64,000 nucleotides of DNA. Origin: Rhodococcus pseudokoreensis. GTDB taxonomy: Bacteria > Actinomycetota > Actinomycetes > Mycobacteriales > Mycobacteriaceae. The DNA lies in the NCBI RefSeq assembly GCF_017068395.1, contig NZ_CP070618.1, positions 62,001 through 126,000 on the forward strand, read 5' to 3'. A program made the position numbers and the translations under genes. This document shows, piece by piece, positions 39,379 to 48,310 of the stretch. Below the pieces are notes generated by a model that was given only the letters and a program-made list of their open reading frames with translations, ran no database searches and was not told the DNA's origin. Positions within the stretch are counted from its first letter, which is position 1. Every line of letters starts with the position of its first letter.

Positions 39379-40397
39379 GCCCTACTCACCGTCGCTTCCG
39401 CAAGGTTCGACGATCCCTCGCCCTGCCGGCACCGCTCCCCTGGCGTGGTGCGAGATACAAAACACGGTCGCCATTCTGCTTTTCCCTCCCTGACCCCAGC
39501 TGTCTGTTCGTGTCGGAATCTATCGCGCGGCACCCACACGTTTCGGTCATGCCGACCTCGGATACGACCCACCGGTATCGAGGGCGGCGTCGCCGATGGC
39601 GGCGATGCGCGCGAGGCGCTGCTGCTGTTCGCCGATCCCGCGGGCGGGGTCCGGGCCTGCGGCCACACCGCGGTGACGATGCGGCTGTAGTCGCGGCCGG
39701 CGAGGACGATCACGTCCTCTAGATCCAGGAGTCCCTGGGCGCTAGCCTGCGCGTGGACAGTGTCGGCGGTGACCGAACCCGGTTCCCCCACACGCATCTC
39801 GTACGGAGCGACCACGGTATCGAGGGGAAGCAACCCGAACCTTCCGGACAATATTCGAATGGACTCGACCGGGGCGAGCCGGCGGGCGGCCCGCTGACAG
39901 AGCCGATGAAAGGTACCGAGGTACAGGGCACCGGCCGGAACCGCTCCGACCCCCGTCCGCTTTCGTGACCCGCAGCCAACGATCACCAACGGTGACGACT
40001 GCCCCGCCCGCACCGGGGTGACCCCGTGCGCAGGCGCCGCGGCAGCTGTGTGGTGGTCGTGGGTGACGTGGTCGGCGAGGGTCCAGTCCAGCCATTCCCA
40101 GCCGGGCCGATGGTGCAGGCCGACCACGCCGTGGCGGTGGCCAGCCATCAGGAACGGGGTGTGCCAGAGCAGCAGATCGGTGTTCGGCAGACGCAGCCGG
40201 GTGCCGTCGTGACGGCGCAGCAGGGTGGTGGTGGGGCCGACCGCGAGCGGGATGCCGCCGTGCCGGCCGCCGCCCTTCGGGCCGACGCCCGGACGGGAGA
40301 ACACCAGACCCACCTCCAGGACCAGAGCGGCGCCGGGGGTCGGCGGGGTCAGGGCCGGGTCGGTGTAGCGGTAGGTCGGGCGAATCAGCACAGACAT
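39375..40397 (-). CDS. DUF6884-like protein, possibly frameshifted near its end
   Basis: Start ATG 40397 (MSVLIRPTYRYTDP) with GAGAAGGGA upstream. Residues 140-250 carry the DUF6884-type core: VIVGCGSRKRTG, AGALYLGTFHRLCQRAARR, ILSGRFGLLPLDTVVAPYEM and VIVLAGRDYSRIVTAVWPQA. The last roughly 90 residues in this frame look unnatural (SSSASRASPPSATPPS). Adding one base in the G-run near 39648-39652 would give a natural-looking end, GIGEQQQRLARIAAIGDAAL, stopping at 39547. So the gene may carry a one-base deletion. Biochemical role of DUF6884 is not established. Confidence 0.7.
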   Translation of the reverse strand: MSVLIRPTYRYTDPALTPPTPGAALVLEVGLVFSRPGVGPKGGGRHGGIPLAVGPTTTLLRRHDGTRLRLPNTDLLLWHTPFLMAGHRHGVVGLHHRPGWEWLDWTLADHVTHDHHTAAAAPAHGVTPVRAGQSSPLVIVGCGSRKRTGVGAVPAGALYLGTFHRLCQRAARRLAPVESIRILSGRFGLLPLDTVVAPYEMRVGEPGSVTADTVHAQASAQGLLDLEDVIVLAGRDYSRIVTAVWPQARTPPAGSANSSSASRASPPSATPPSIPVGRIRGRHDRNVWVPRDRFRHEQTAGVREGKAEWRPCFVSRTTPGERCRQGEGSSNLAEATVSRA

Positions 40398-40623
40398 GGC
40401 GGGTCCCTTCTCGGTGACAGGCGGGCGCGCGGGATCCATCCGGGCGCATTCTGGGAGCTGGGTGTGTGCCCGGGCCAGTCGGCGGGGCCAGGATGTCGGG
40501 CGTGGCCCGGTGAAGGCCTCCGAACGTGTCGTGAGGCGTCGAACACCCGTCGCCGGCACCCGTGCGTCCGGCCGCGACGCACGAACGAGGCCCCCACCGG
40601 GCGGCAGGAGCCTCGTTCGCCGG

Positions 40624-40800
40624 TTACAGGTAGTCGATCTCGTCCCCGGACAGCGTGCGCCCGGTCCCCAACTCGACGAGCGCGACCTTGGCGGCCACGA
40701 ATTCCTCGTGCGAGCCGCCTCCGATCGCCGCGCAGTAACGAGCGCGTGCAGCCGCCAGCTCGGCGGACTCCTCGATGACTGCAGTGGTGGACATGTGCAT
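40624..40800 (-). CDS. Small hypothetical protein (58 aa)
   Basis: Begins MHMSTTAVIEESAELAAARA and ends SGDEIDYL; mostly helical and acidic. GAGGGGAG lies 7 nt upstream of the ATG at 40800. A promoter with a palindrome in its spacer lies 25 bp upstream (40825-40853), so this looks like a genuine regulated small gene, first of a leftward group. Function unknown. Confidence 0.7.
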   Translation of the reverse strand: MHMSTTAVIEESAELAAARARYCAAIGGGSHEEFVAAKVALVELGTGRTLSGDEIDYL

Positions 40801-40824
40801 CTCCCCTCGAATCAGCATTCCATC

Positions 40825-40855
40825 ACCTTACAATGTGACATTGCTATGTGCAAGT
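40825..40855 (-). promoter_or_regulatory. Leftward promoter with palindromic spacer
   Basis: -35 TTGCAC (40853-40848), 17-bp spacer, -10 TAAGGT (40830-40825). The palindrome CAATGTGACATTG (40831-40843) fills most of the spacer, suggesting repressor control. Closely similar sequence occurs at 54983-55014 and 63785-63816. Confidence 0.65.
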
Positions 40856-41052
40856 TGCGATTCAACACGGGTCTCGCTGCGTCACAAAGGCATATGTTCA
40901 TGCCGTGCACTGACGAACAGAAAGAGAGCCACGCGGACCGCCGCGCGCAGGCGTGGCACCGGTGACGCACCAGCCCGCCGCGGCGAATGACACGTGCGCC
41001 CGCGATGCGCGGATCGGACAAACCCGGCGCGGCGACCCGCTACCGTTTTCCT

Positions 41053-42000
41053 ATGGGGACCGCCTTCCACGGGCCGAGCCCGTGGCCGCACATCACCCGC
41101 GCCATCCGCACGCGCGGACCCCGCCATGCCGCGATCGCCCACCTCGGCCAGGACGCCCCCACCCTGCTCCCTTTACGCGCCGGCGACGTCCTGATCGTCA
41201 ACGCCTCCCGCGCCGCCGTCCGCGCGCACGCCACCTCCCCGGTCGCGCTCGCCCACTACCTGGACGCCGGAGTCCGGGTGCTGTCGTCACCGAACCTGCA
41301 CGCCAACGTCATCGCCACCGACCGGCGGGCAGTCATCGGCTCCGCGAACGCCTCCCACAGTTCCACCCTCGCCGACGAGGCCGTGGTCATCACCGACGAC
41401 CCCGACATCGTTGCCTCCGTCCGGGCGTTCATCGACGGGATCGAGGAGACCACCGAGATCGACCAGGTATTCCTCGACAACGCCACCGCGCAATGGCAGA
41501 TCGGGCGGGCGGTACCCCTGCCCGGGGTCACCAGCCGCGGGCGCGGCGACCCCGGGTTCCTGCCCGCGAAGATCCCGCGGATGTTTGTGCACCACACCGT
41601 CGAGTACGATCCGGGCCCGACCGAGCAGGAGTTGTGGGCGACTCAGGCGCGCCGGCAGCGCGGCGCGGCCGGGCCGGCGGCGAAGTACCAGCTCGAATGG
41701 TTCCGCCATCACAGATCCGATACTCGCCTCGAGCGGGGTGATGTTCTGCTGTTCGTGACCGCGGACAATAGTTGGGTTCATCCCCCAGCCGTGGTGGATT
41801 CCGAGGCGATCGCGATCCTCCACGCCCCCGGCGCCGCCGGGCATCTGCTGCGCAGCCGAGCCGACCTTGCGCCCATCCCGGTAGCGGATGCGGAACGCAT
41901 GCTCGCCGACCTCGGACACCCCAATCCCCGGCTCCGGGTCGATCACCGCATCGCCTCCCCCACCCTGCGGACCGCCCTGCTCGGGCTCTGGAACCTCTGA
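41053..42000 (+). CDS. PLD-like domain protein with altered HxK motif
   Basis: 315-aa protein. The motif LHANVIATDRRAVIGSANAS (about residues 80-99) matches the phospholipase D/nuclease signature HxKx4Dx5GSxN except that lysine is asparagine. Only one such motif is present, as in Nuc-type PLD proteins that dimerise. The loss of lysine may weaken catalysis. The C-terminal half (EYDPGPTEQELWATQ; GDVLLFVTADNSWVHPPAVV) is unassigned. ATG 41053 was chosen because the decayed copy at 33381 shows similarity starting just before it. The 5' and 3' ends are duplicated there. Possible role in DNA processing or defence is speculative. Confidence 0.75.
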   Translation: MGTAFHGPSPWPHITRAIRTRGPRHAAIAHLGQDAPTLLPLRAGDVLIVNASRAAVRAHATSPVALAHYLDAGVRVLSSPNLHANVIATDRRAVIGSANASHSSTLADEAVVITDDPDIVASVRAFIDGIEETTEIDQVFLDNATAQWQIGRAVPLPGVTSRGRGDPGFLPAKIPRMFVHHTVEYDPGPTEQELWATQARRQRGAAGPAAKYQLEWFRHHRSDTRLERGDVLLFVTADNSWVHPPAVVDSEAIAILHAPGAAGHLLRSRADLAPIPVADAERMLADLGHPNPRLRVDHRIASPTLRTALLGLWNL

Positions 42001-42023
42001 ACCACCGCGAACAATAGGCGCCG

Positions 42024-42048
42024 TGACCTGTGTGAACGACACGTCCCC
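42024..42048 (-). repeat. 25-bp dispersed element, copy 3
   Basis: On the minus strand GGGGACGTGTCGTT, CACA, CAGGTCA. It lies just past the PLD gene stop and before the end of a convergent gene. Confidence 0.65.
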
Positions 42049-42114
42049 ACCTGATCAGTGCGCCGACATCGCCGTCCGAGCCTGCCCACACCACTGCCGC
42101 TCAGTCGGGTGAGT

Positions 42115-42594
42115 TCACGCCAGGGCCAGGACGCGGGACCGTGCCTCCAGGTAGCGGGCCAGGAGATCGAGCATCTCGGCATCCGGGTGGGTGAGTTCGG
42201 GCAGGTCCTTCGCGCCGATGATCGTCTGGTCGACCGCGGTGACCTGCCGCCGGCACTCGCCGACCGCTTCCGGGGTGACGGTGTCGGCGTCGAGCCGGTC
42301 GGTGAGGTACCGAATCGACGCGTCCAGACCCAGACCCGGATTCCGGGTGTTGTTGCCGGCCCTCCGGGTTTCGGCCATCTGCCACCACCCGTCCAGCTCG
42401 GCCAGCACCGCGGGATCGGTGACCGCGATCCGCAACGCTCGGTCGATCGACTGCGGATCGGTGATGTCGAACTCGTCCACACCGGATGTGCGGGTGAGGA
42501 TCTGGCCGAGCTGATGGTTGGCGAGTCCGTCCCCGCGGCTCCACCAGTACGACACCATCACGTGCACCTTGTTCGCCGTCGCCAGCTCCCCCAT
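42115..42594 (-). CDS. Hypothetical 159-aa protein
   Basis: Start ATG 42594 (MGELATANKVHVMVSYWWSR); the same frame extends 20 codons upstream with another ATG at 42654. The product is acidic and mostly helical, with a repeated LTDRLDADTVTPEAVGECRR and EMLDLLARYLEARSRVLALA end. No family recognised. It is convergent with the PLD-like gene. Confidence 0.65.
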   Translation of the reverse strand: MGELATANKVHVMVSYWWSRGDGLANHQLGQILTRTSGVDEFDITDPQSIDRALRIAVTDPAVLAELDGWWQMAETRRAGNNTRNPGLGLDASIRYLTDRLDADTVTPEAVGECRRQVTAVDQTIIGAKDLPELTHPDAEMLDLLARYLEARSRVLALA

Positions 42595-42694
42595 CACACC
42601 CGTCCCCTCTATGCAGACCAACAGTTCTTCCGGTACATCCTCACAGCCCGGCAACCGCCCCGCAGCACCGGGTCAGCGCCCGTGGATCAGTGAG

Positions 42695-42895
42695 TCAGCC
42701 TGTGCGGCTGCAGGTGTGGGTGACCGCGCACATCGGGCACCACGTACGCTCGCCGACGATCCACCCGTTCGTCTCGGCGAAGGCCACCGCCTGAGCTCGG
42801 CTGGCGCCGGCCGCGGTGAAGGTGTGCTCACACAGATCGCACCGCACCGTCCACCCACGCCTGCCCGTGGACCGCACCAACGTATGAACAGTCAT
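42695..42895 (-). CDS. Small zinc-ribbon-like protein (66 aa)
   Basis: ATG 42895 gives MTVHTLVRSTGRRGWTVRCD. Two Cys pairs, CDLC and CPMC, about 30 residues apart, form a likely zinc-binding site, with a further Cys near the C-terminus. The middle (GASRAQAVAFAETNGWIVGE) is compact. GGGGGACAA upstream acts as ribosome binding site. Such proteins often bind nucleic acid or partner proteins; no specific role can be given. Confidence 0.7.
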   Translation of the reverse strand: MTVHTLVRSTGRRGWTVRCDLCEHTFTAAGASRAQAVAFAETNGWIVGERTWCPMCAVTHTCSRTG

Positions 42896-43106
42896 ATTGT
42901 CCCCCGACTTCGACACTGTGCCCCCAGCATGGCACACCCCCTCCAGCAGTGGTGACCCACGCAGGCCAGGCCCCCGGCCGTCACATCCGAACCGCAGCAC
43001 GGGAGTCGGCCCCTCCGGCGTCGTGGTCATGCGCGAGATCACCGAGAACACACCCGAGTCTCTGCGATGCGGTCACCGCCATGAAGCAGTGAGGGTCACG
43101 TCCAAA

Positions 43107-43131
43107 GGGGACGTGTCGTCTGTGCAGGTCA
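43107..43131 (+). repeat. 25-bp dispersed element, copy 4
   Basis: GGGGACGTGTCGTC, TGTG, CAGGTCA, the best match to the consensus. Located in the gap between two small leftward genes. Confidence 0.65.
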
Positions 43132-43148
43132 GGAGCATCGTGCGGGTG

Positions 43149-43340
43149 TCAGGACTCGACCGGGACCAGGCGGTCGAGCTTGGTGTGGAATGGGTAAGTC
43201 CCTGGGGCGCTGAGAACCGACTCGACCAGAGCGTCGTCGCCGCAATGCTCATGGGTCGTGAACACCGAGGTGCCCTCAGAATGAACCTTGACCTTGTCGC
43301 CGATCTCCAAACCCGCGTGGGTCCCCGGATTCTCGGTCAT
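43149..43340 (-). CDS. Small hypothetical protein (63 aa)
   Basis: MTENPGTHAGLEIGDKVKVH, then HEHCGDDALVESVLSAPGTY and a C-terminal FHTKLDRLVPVES. Size and the GDKVKV start suggest a small beta-barrel, but no family is recognised. Its stop is 18 bp from copy 4 of the dispersed element. Confidence 0.55.
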   Translation of the reverse strand: MTENPGTHAGLEIGDKVKVHSEGTSVFTTHEHCGDDALVESVLSAPGTYPFHTKLDRLVPVES

Positions 43341-43472
43341 AAGACATGACTAACCTGTCCGGCTTCGCTGTGCAAGCCGCCGATATTTGTCAGGTTCGAT
43401 TCGATCGTGCTCCCACTGCCGCATCGGCGCCACACTGTGCCGATAGCCGATCGTCGAGCGGAACGCTGAAAC

Positions 43473-44306
43473 CTACGCTCGGGCGCCATATCGGGCGATG
43501 CAGTGCCACACCTTCTTCAGGTCCTGCGGATCGAAGGATGCACTCCGTGCGCGACCGAGGATGGCCGGGGTAAGCAGGCCGTCGTCGGCGATGCCTCGGG
43601 CCAGGTCGACGACGTGCGGCCCCCGGTAGTCAGGATGGTGTGCAATCTCCTCGATGCCAACTGTGTATCCGTCGTGCCACAACACTGGGCACGCGAGCGA
43701 TCGGGCGATCTCGCCGAAGTGCGTGTCGCGGTAGCTGGGGTCGAGAACGAGGGCCTCGACATCTGACGCAATGTCGATGGTTCCGTGAACGTGCGCCTCG
43801 ATGTAGTCGTCGAGCGGATCGTCGAATTCCACCGCCGCAGCGGTATCGACCAAGTTCATCGCCTCGGCGGTGCCGAACAAGTCAGGTTCGAAGACGCTGT
43901 CAGGGAAGCAGAAAGTGGTGCGGTCGAGGGTGTGCTCGGCCAGCAGGAAGTAGGAGGAACCGAAACGAGGAGATCCTCCGTATGGGTCGGCGCGGTAGTT
44001 CAGCGATCCATACTTCGGGCGCTCCGCCGGCTCGAGCTCGTCGTAGGCGCCAACGAACATGCGGCTCTCCCACTTCCACCTGGCGCCGCCGGGGTGGGCA
44101 GTCAGACCACCGTTGCCTGTCCGGGTCTCGAACTGTGACAGGTATGCGCCTCGGTCCGCGATCGCCTCGAGCGTCGAAGCACCGTTGAAGGGGAGATCTG
44201 GGTGAAAGTGCACGGTCACACGGAGTGCCCGGTCAAGCGGAACGCCCTCGGCGAAGCCGCGAACGTGTGCGATGGCTATGTGCCCCGGAGGGGTATCGAT
44301 AGGCAC
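43473..44306 (-). CDS. DUF3626 family protein (copy 1)
   Basis: 277-aa protein typical of DUF3626: VTVHFHPDLPF near the N-terminus, GAYLSQFETRTGNGGL, ARWKWESRMFVGAYDE, YGSLNYRADPYGGSPRFGSS and EAHVHGTIDIASDVEALVLD. Function of the family is unknown. A second copy of the same length at 50621-51454 is about 90% identical in protein, and nucleotide similarity ends close to both gene borders. Together they flank 6.3 kb in direct orientation. Confidence 0.88.
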   Translation of the reverse strand: MPIDTPPGHIAIAHVRGFAEGVPLDRALRVTVHFHPDLPFNGASTLEAIADRGAYLSQFETRTGNGGLTAHPGGARWKWESRMFVGAYDELEPAERPKYGSLNYRADPYGGSPRFGSSYFLLAEHTLDRTTFCFPDSVFEPDLFGTAEAMNLVDTAAAVEFDDPLDDYIEAHVHGTIDIASDVEALVLDPSYRDTHFGEIARSLACPVLWHDGYTVGIEEIAHHPDYRGPHVVDLARGIADDGLLTPAILGRARSASFDPQDLKKVWHCIARYGARA

Positions 44307-44446
44307 GCATCCATTATCTGATTGAACCTGTATCTCGCGCGTACCAGAACTTGCACCGACACGGTCGCGTCTCAGCGCACTGAAGATCGGTTCCGGTCAT
44401 CCCTCGACGAACGTTCAGTGCTCGGAAGGCCCTCCTCGTGGATCGA

Positions 44447-44839
44447 CTACCGGGAGTCGATATGGACACCTTGAGCGTTCGCGTCTCCGCTCTTCCAGAC
44501 CAGCCACTTCTCATTGACCGCTGCGGCGAGGTCGATGTCATGAAAACGCGCTAGCAGCAACGTTTGACAGAGAACATCGGCCACTTCGTTCCGGAGTGCT
44601 GCCGCCAACTGGTCCGGTGAGCGCTCCTTCGTTCTAGCCTGTCCCGTCACCATCAGGAAACTTTGGGTCAGCTCGCCAACCTCTTCCTGTAGCTTCAGCA
44701 GAAACCATGCTGCATCACGTTCGATCCCGAAGCGTTCGGCGTAGTGTTTCGAGATCTCTTCTACCTCGTCCGAAAGCTGTCCCAGGTCCATCCGTTGATC
44801 AGACCAGGCCTGCTCGATAAGGTCACGTCTTCCAATCAC
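44447..44839 (-). CDS. MazG-like nucleotide pyrophosphohydrolase
   Basis: 130-aa all-alpha NTP pyrophosphatase-like protein. The metal-binding pattern LKLQEEVGELTQSFLMVTG (ExxE) and the downstream EVADVLCQTLLLARF (ExxD) match MazG-type domains, which hydrolyse non-canonical or regulatory nucleotides. The GTG at 44839 is the upstream start; ATG 44791 (MDLGQLSDEVEE) is equally possible. It stands between the DUF3626 and ComB-like genes, all leftward. Confidence 0.85.
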   Translation of the reverse strand: MIGRRDLIEQAWSDQRMDLGQLSDEVEEISKHYAERFGIERDAAWFLLKLQEEVGELTQSFLMVTGQARTKERSPDQLAAALRNEVADVLCQTLLLARFHDIDLAAAVNEKWLVWKSGDANAQGVHIDSR

Positions 44840-44899
44840 CTCTGATCGAAACGAATGGTGAGGAGAGTGTCCCGTCCGGTCACCGATCGCGACGCGGTG

Positions 44900-45697
44900 T
44901 CAGGTGTTCTTTGAATCGACGAATCGGTGGTCTCTGAGGACGGGTACCGAACGGCTCTGGTCAACTTCGGTTGCGATCGCCACATCCTCGGCATATCCAG
45001 CCGTGACGAGTTCGCGACCGGATCCACACCCGTGCAGCGCCGACGCTATTCGACCGGACACCGCCTCCCACGCCACCGCGGTAACTTCGGCTTCAGGCGA
45101 TGCCGTCCAGCCCCGGGAGATCAGCTCAGCGATCACAGCGCCGGCGCCCCACTGGTCTTCCACTGCCGGCCGCAAGGTGCCGTCCGGCCACTTTTCCCCG
45201 GCTGCGATCACCGCCACCACCGTTTCCTGCGTGTAGTTGTCGGCGATCCATTCGGCGACCGCGCGGGCGTTGCGTAGCGACGCTCCGAGGCAGGTTCCCG
45301 CGGAGGACTCCAGCTCGTACGCGATCGATGAGCCGTTCGGAGACGGAAGGACGAGGCGATCCACCCCCTGTGCCGAACGAATGGTGCTGGGCGACAGACT
45401 GATCGACCCTGGCGTTGCCGAACTCCGGCCCACGGCAAGCACGGCATCGTGGTCGGCGGCATACCGCACCGCAGAAGTGTCCCGCCATCGGTAGGGAAGG
45501 ACCTCGATACCAGCATCGATCGCGACTGACAGGGTGGTGGTGAACGACAGAACATCGACGATGACCGCGACGTGTGCGTCCGGTGCCACTGCGGTGGCTC
45601 CGGTCAGTCCCCACTCGAAGCGCAGTGAATAGTCCTGTTGCCGATGGTCACGATTCACTCCACACACTCTGGCATATCTGGACACCGCTCGACGCAC
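44900..45697 (-). CDS. ComB-family 2-phosphosulfolactate phosphatase-like protein
   Basis: About 250-265 aa. Family motifs are VAVIVDVLSFTTTLSVAIDAG near the N-terminus, LVLPSPNGSSIAYEL and VIAAGEKWPDGTLRPAVEDQWGAGAVI, all characteristic of ComB. The archetype makes sulfolactate for coenzyme M, but actinobacterial members have no such pathway, so this one probably acts on another phosphorylated metabolite. A GTG at 45658 (VNRDHRQQDYSLRFEWG) is the more likely start because family similarity begins there. The last quoted motif lies at about residues 163-189. Confidence 0.85.
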   Translation of the reverse strand: MRRAVSRYARVCGVNRDHRQQDYSLRFEWGLTGATAVAPDAHVAVIVDVLSFTTTLSVAIDAGIEVLPYRWRDTSAVRYAADHDAVLAVGRSSATPGSISLSPSTIRSAQGVDRLVLPSPNGSSIAYELESSAGTCLGASLRNARAVAEWIADNYTQETVVAVIAAGEKWPDGTLRPAVEDQWGAGAVIAELISRGWTASPEAEVTAVAWEAVSGRIASALHGCGSGRELVTAGYAEDVAIATEVDQSRSVPVLRDHRFVDSKNT

Positions 45698-45824
45698 TCA
45701 TGGAGGGTGTGGCCGCCTCCCTGAGAGCGAACCTCGCTCACCGGTAGTGAAACCCGCACCGGGACGAGCTCGGCGCCAGCGCGTGCCGTCGGCCGCCGGC
45801 GTCTCGTCCCCCAAGCGGATCCGC

Positions 45825-46571
45825 TTACGGAACAAAGCTCTGCTTCAGGGCGCGGTGCAGGTCGTCTACGCTCGCGCCATACGTATGCGACGCGTATGAC
45901 AGCGTGCGAAGTGCCGCAGCCACCGGGTCGCGGTCGAGCGCGCTGAAGAGTGCGGGGATCGCCTGATAGGGGACGTTGAATCCGCCATTGTCGAAAGGAT
46001 TGCGCCGAGTGGCGAGGGAATAGTGGGGGTCCCCTTGCGGCTCATCGTCTTCGGTTCGATCGGCGATCCACCGTTGGATCGCGCTCTGCATATCATCGAA
46101 CGGCGCTGGTAGGGGTCGTCCGTTTCGCATCGCCACGAGAGCCGGAACGACCCACTCCTTGCTGGCCAATCCTGAGAACTCGTACGCCTGAGTTGCGCAC
46201 CAGTGGGCGAGGTGGCGTTGGGTAGGTGCGTCCAGCGTGAGGATCGCTCTGACGAGTCCTGGGTCGTAGTCGATGAGCTGCAGTGCCCCGGGAATAGCCT
46301 GCACTTGGCTGAATTCACTCGGAACACGTTTGTGCTCGGTTTCGGGACGGGCGGAAATCGAACTCGTCTTGAGGTCGTCGAGGGTGGATTCTTCGCGAGG
46401 GCGGAAACCCGAGCCGGCGACAACTTGGAAGGGCTCATGTGGATCTGCCCCGGCCCTCGAGTCGCGAAAGAAGTCTTCGATCGTCTGCGGAATGCCATCG
46501 TCGATGACCGGTTCCTCGAGGTCGAGAAGGTCGTGGTCGTCGTCCGTCGGCTCATCATCGCAAGAGTGCAT
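45825..46571 (-). CDS. Hypothetical 248-aa protein
   Basis: Acidic N-terminus (MHSCDDEPTDDDHDLLDLEE) followed by a helical body with LTLDAPTQRHLAHWCATQAY, EWVVPALVAMRNGRPLPAPF and a C-terminal ALRTLSYASHTYGASVDDLH. No signal peptide or known motif. It is leftward, 51 bp after the MATE gene, so may be co-transcribed with it. Function unknown. Confidence 0.65.
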   Translation of the reverse strand: MHSCDDEPTDDDHDLLDLEEPVIDDGIPQTIEDFFRDSRAGADPHEPFQVVAGSGFRPREESTLDDLKTSSISARPETEHKRVPSEFSQVQAIPGALQLIDYDPGLVRAILTLDAPTQRHLAHWCATQAYEFSGLASKEWVVPALVAMRNGRPLPAPFDDMQSAIQRWIADRTEDDEPQGDPHYSLATRRNPFDNGGFNVPYQAIPALFSALDRDPVAAALRTLSYASHTYGASVDDLHRALKQSFVP

Positions 46572-46622
46572 GAGCCGACACTCGCACAGAGCCCTTCCGA
46601 AGGGGGACCGATTAGCGATCCG

Positions 46623-47999
46623 CTACCGGGCAGGCTGGACCGTTCGCCGGAAGCGGATCCATACCGCCGACGACCGGATGATCCATCCCAGTAACAGTCC
46701 GAGATAGATGCCCCACAGTCCGCGATCGAGGACTTCCACGAAGAACCAGGCAGCGGGCACCGTTCCGCAGAATGTGGCCAGCACCGAGACGTACATGATC
46801 CCCCGGGTATCGCCCAACGCACGGAGCTGAGCCGCATACACCAGCTCAGCCACCATGATCAGTGTCATGACCGGAAGAATGACGACAGTCCCCGACACCA
46901 CATCGAGAACCTCGGGGTCGTCGGTGAACACGCCGAAGAACAGCCCCGGGAATGAAGCGAGCACCACAGACACCACGCTGGACCCGACCAGCATCAACAC
47001 CGCTCCGGCACGAACAAATGCCTCGTGCCCGTCCCGGTCCCTGGCCCCGAGTCGTTGGCCCACCAGTATCGCGATCGCACACGCCAACCCGAAGATGATC
47101 ACCCAGACCACCGACACCGCCGAGCCCATCACTCGAAAAGCTGCCAACCCCGCAGCCCCCAGTCCCGCCGCAAGCCCCACCAACGCGACATCCGCGCCGT
47201 AACTGAACAGGCCGAAGACGGAATCCGGCCACGCGATTCGGAGCCACTCTCGTACAAGATCCCGGCGACCCTCCGGTGAGGCCCGCTTCGCCGCTTCGAT
47301 GGACTCGCCGAGCGTTTCCCGCGCACGAAATGTCAGATACGCCGCGCCGAAAGCAGTGGCGAGGGTCGTGGCGATCGCCGAACCGACCTGCCCGAGACCG
47401 ACCTCGAAAATCAACACCCACGCCAGGGGCATGTTCACCAATGCAACGAGGGCAGTGACCTGCGCCGCCGTCCGGGTATCCCCCACACCGCCGAGTAGTC
47501 CGCGCAGGTGCGCCGTGACCGCCGTGAACGGCAGTCCTATCAGCAAGATGCGCAGCATCGACGTGGTGTCGTGCGCCACACCAGGGTCGACACCACCCTC
47601 AGGCCGGCCGGGCACCGTAGCCTCGACGATCACCGATGCACCCGCGATACCCGCAATCGCAAGCACTGTTCCCGCCGCCACGACACCGACGAACCCGACC
47701 CCGGCAAGACGGACAATCGACGTACTGTCCCCAGCGCCGTGCCATCGAGCGACCAGAACCTGTGTCGCCGAACCACACGGAATGATGATCGCCGTGAACA
47801 GGATCCAGATCGGAAAAGCCACCGCGGCACTCCCCAGCGCCTGCGTCGAATAGTGTCCGAGCAGCGCGGTATCGGTGGCACTGAGAATCAAACTGATCGC
47901 TGACACCATGATGATCGGCCACGCAACTGCCCAGACCTGCCAGCATCTGCCGACGAGACTGCCAGCGGGTGCGACCGGAACCGTGACCGCATGCGTCAT
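46623..47999 (-). CDS. MATE-family efflux transporter
   Basis: 458-aa protein with 12 hydrophobic helices in two halves, typical of MATE cation- or drug-antiporters. It starts MTHAVTVPVAPAGSLVGRCW; the first helix is AWPIIMVSAISLILSATDTA and FVGVVAAGTVLAIAGIAG follows. The open frame continues 106 codons upstream of ATG 47999, but that part is polar and without family similarity, so the later start was chosen. Substrate unknown. GNAT acetyltransferase lies divergently upstream. Confidence 0.92.
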   Translation of the reverse strand: MTHAVTVPVAPAGSLVGRCWQVWAVAWPIIMVSAISLILSATDTALLGHYSTQALGSAAVAFPIWILFTAIIIPCGSATQVLVARWHGAGDSTSIVRLAGVGFVGVVAAGTVLAIAGIAGASVIVEATVPGRPEGGVDPGVAHDTTSMLRILLIGLPFTAVTAHLRGLLGGVGDTRTAAQVTALVALVNMPLAWVLIFEVGLGQVGSAIATTLATAFGAAYLTFRARETLGESIEAAKRASPEGRRDLVREWLRIAWPDSVFGLFSYGADVALVGLAAGLGAAGLAAFRVMGSAVSVVWVIIFGLACAIAILVGQRLGARDRDGHEAFVRAGAVLMLVGSSVVSVVLASFPGLFFGVFTDDPEVLDVVSGTVVILPVMTLIMVAELVYAAQLRALGDTRGIMYVSVLATFCGTVPAAWFFVEVLDRGLWGIYLGLLLGWIIRSSAVWIRFRRTVQPAR

Positions 48000-48310
48000 G
48001 ACACGCACGATCGTGGGCAGGATCTGTTCACCATGTAGGGATATTTCCAGACGAGCGCCCACCACACCGCACGGCAGTGACCGTATGCGCGACGCCGGAG
48101 GTGCGGCCCGATCGAGTCGACCTGCAACTTTGTGACCGATATCAGCCGCGGTCAGGGTTGAAATCACGGTGCGTGGAACGGACAGACGGATTGAGCCACC
48201 CGAACCTGGCACCGACTCGATCGAACGGAAAAGGTACCGTCTGTGTGGCTCCATCCCAGTCTTCCGCGCCGTCGTCACATGTCCGGCTGCCGCGTCGGTA
48301 TGGTTTGACG

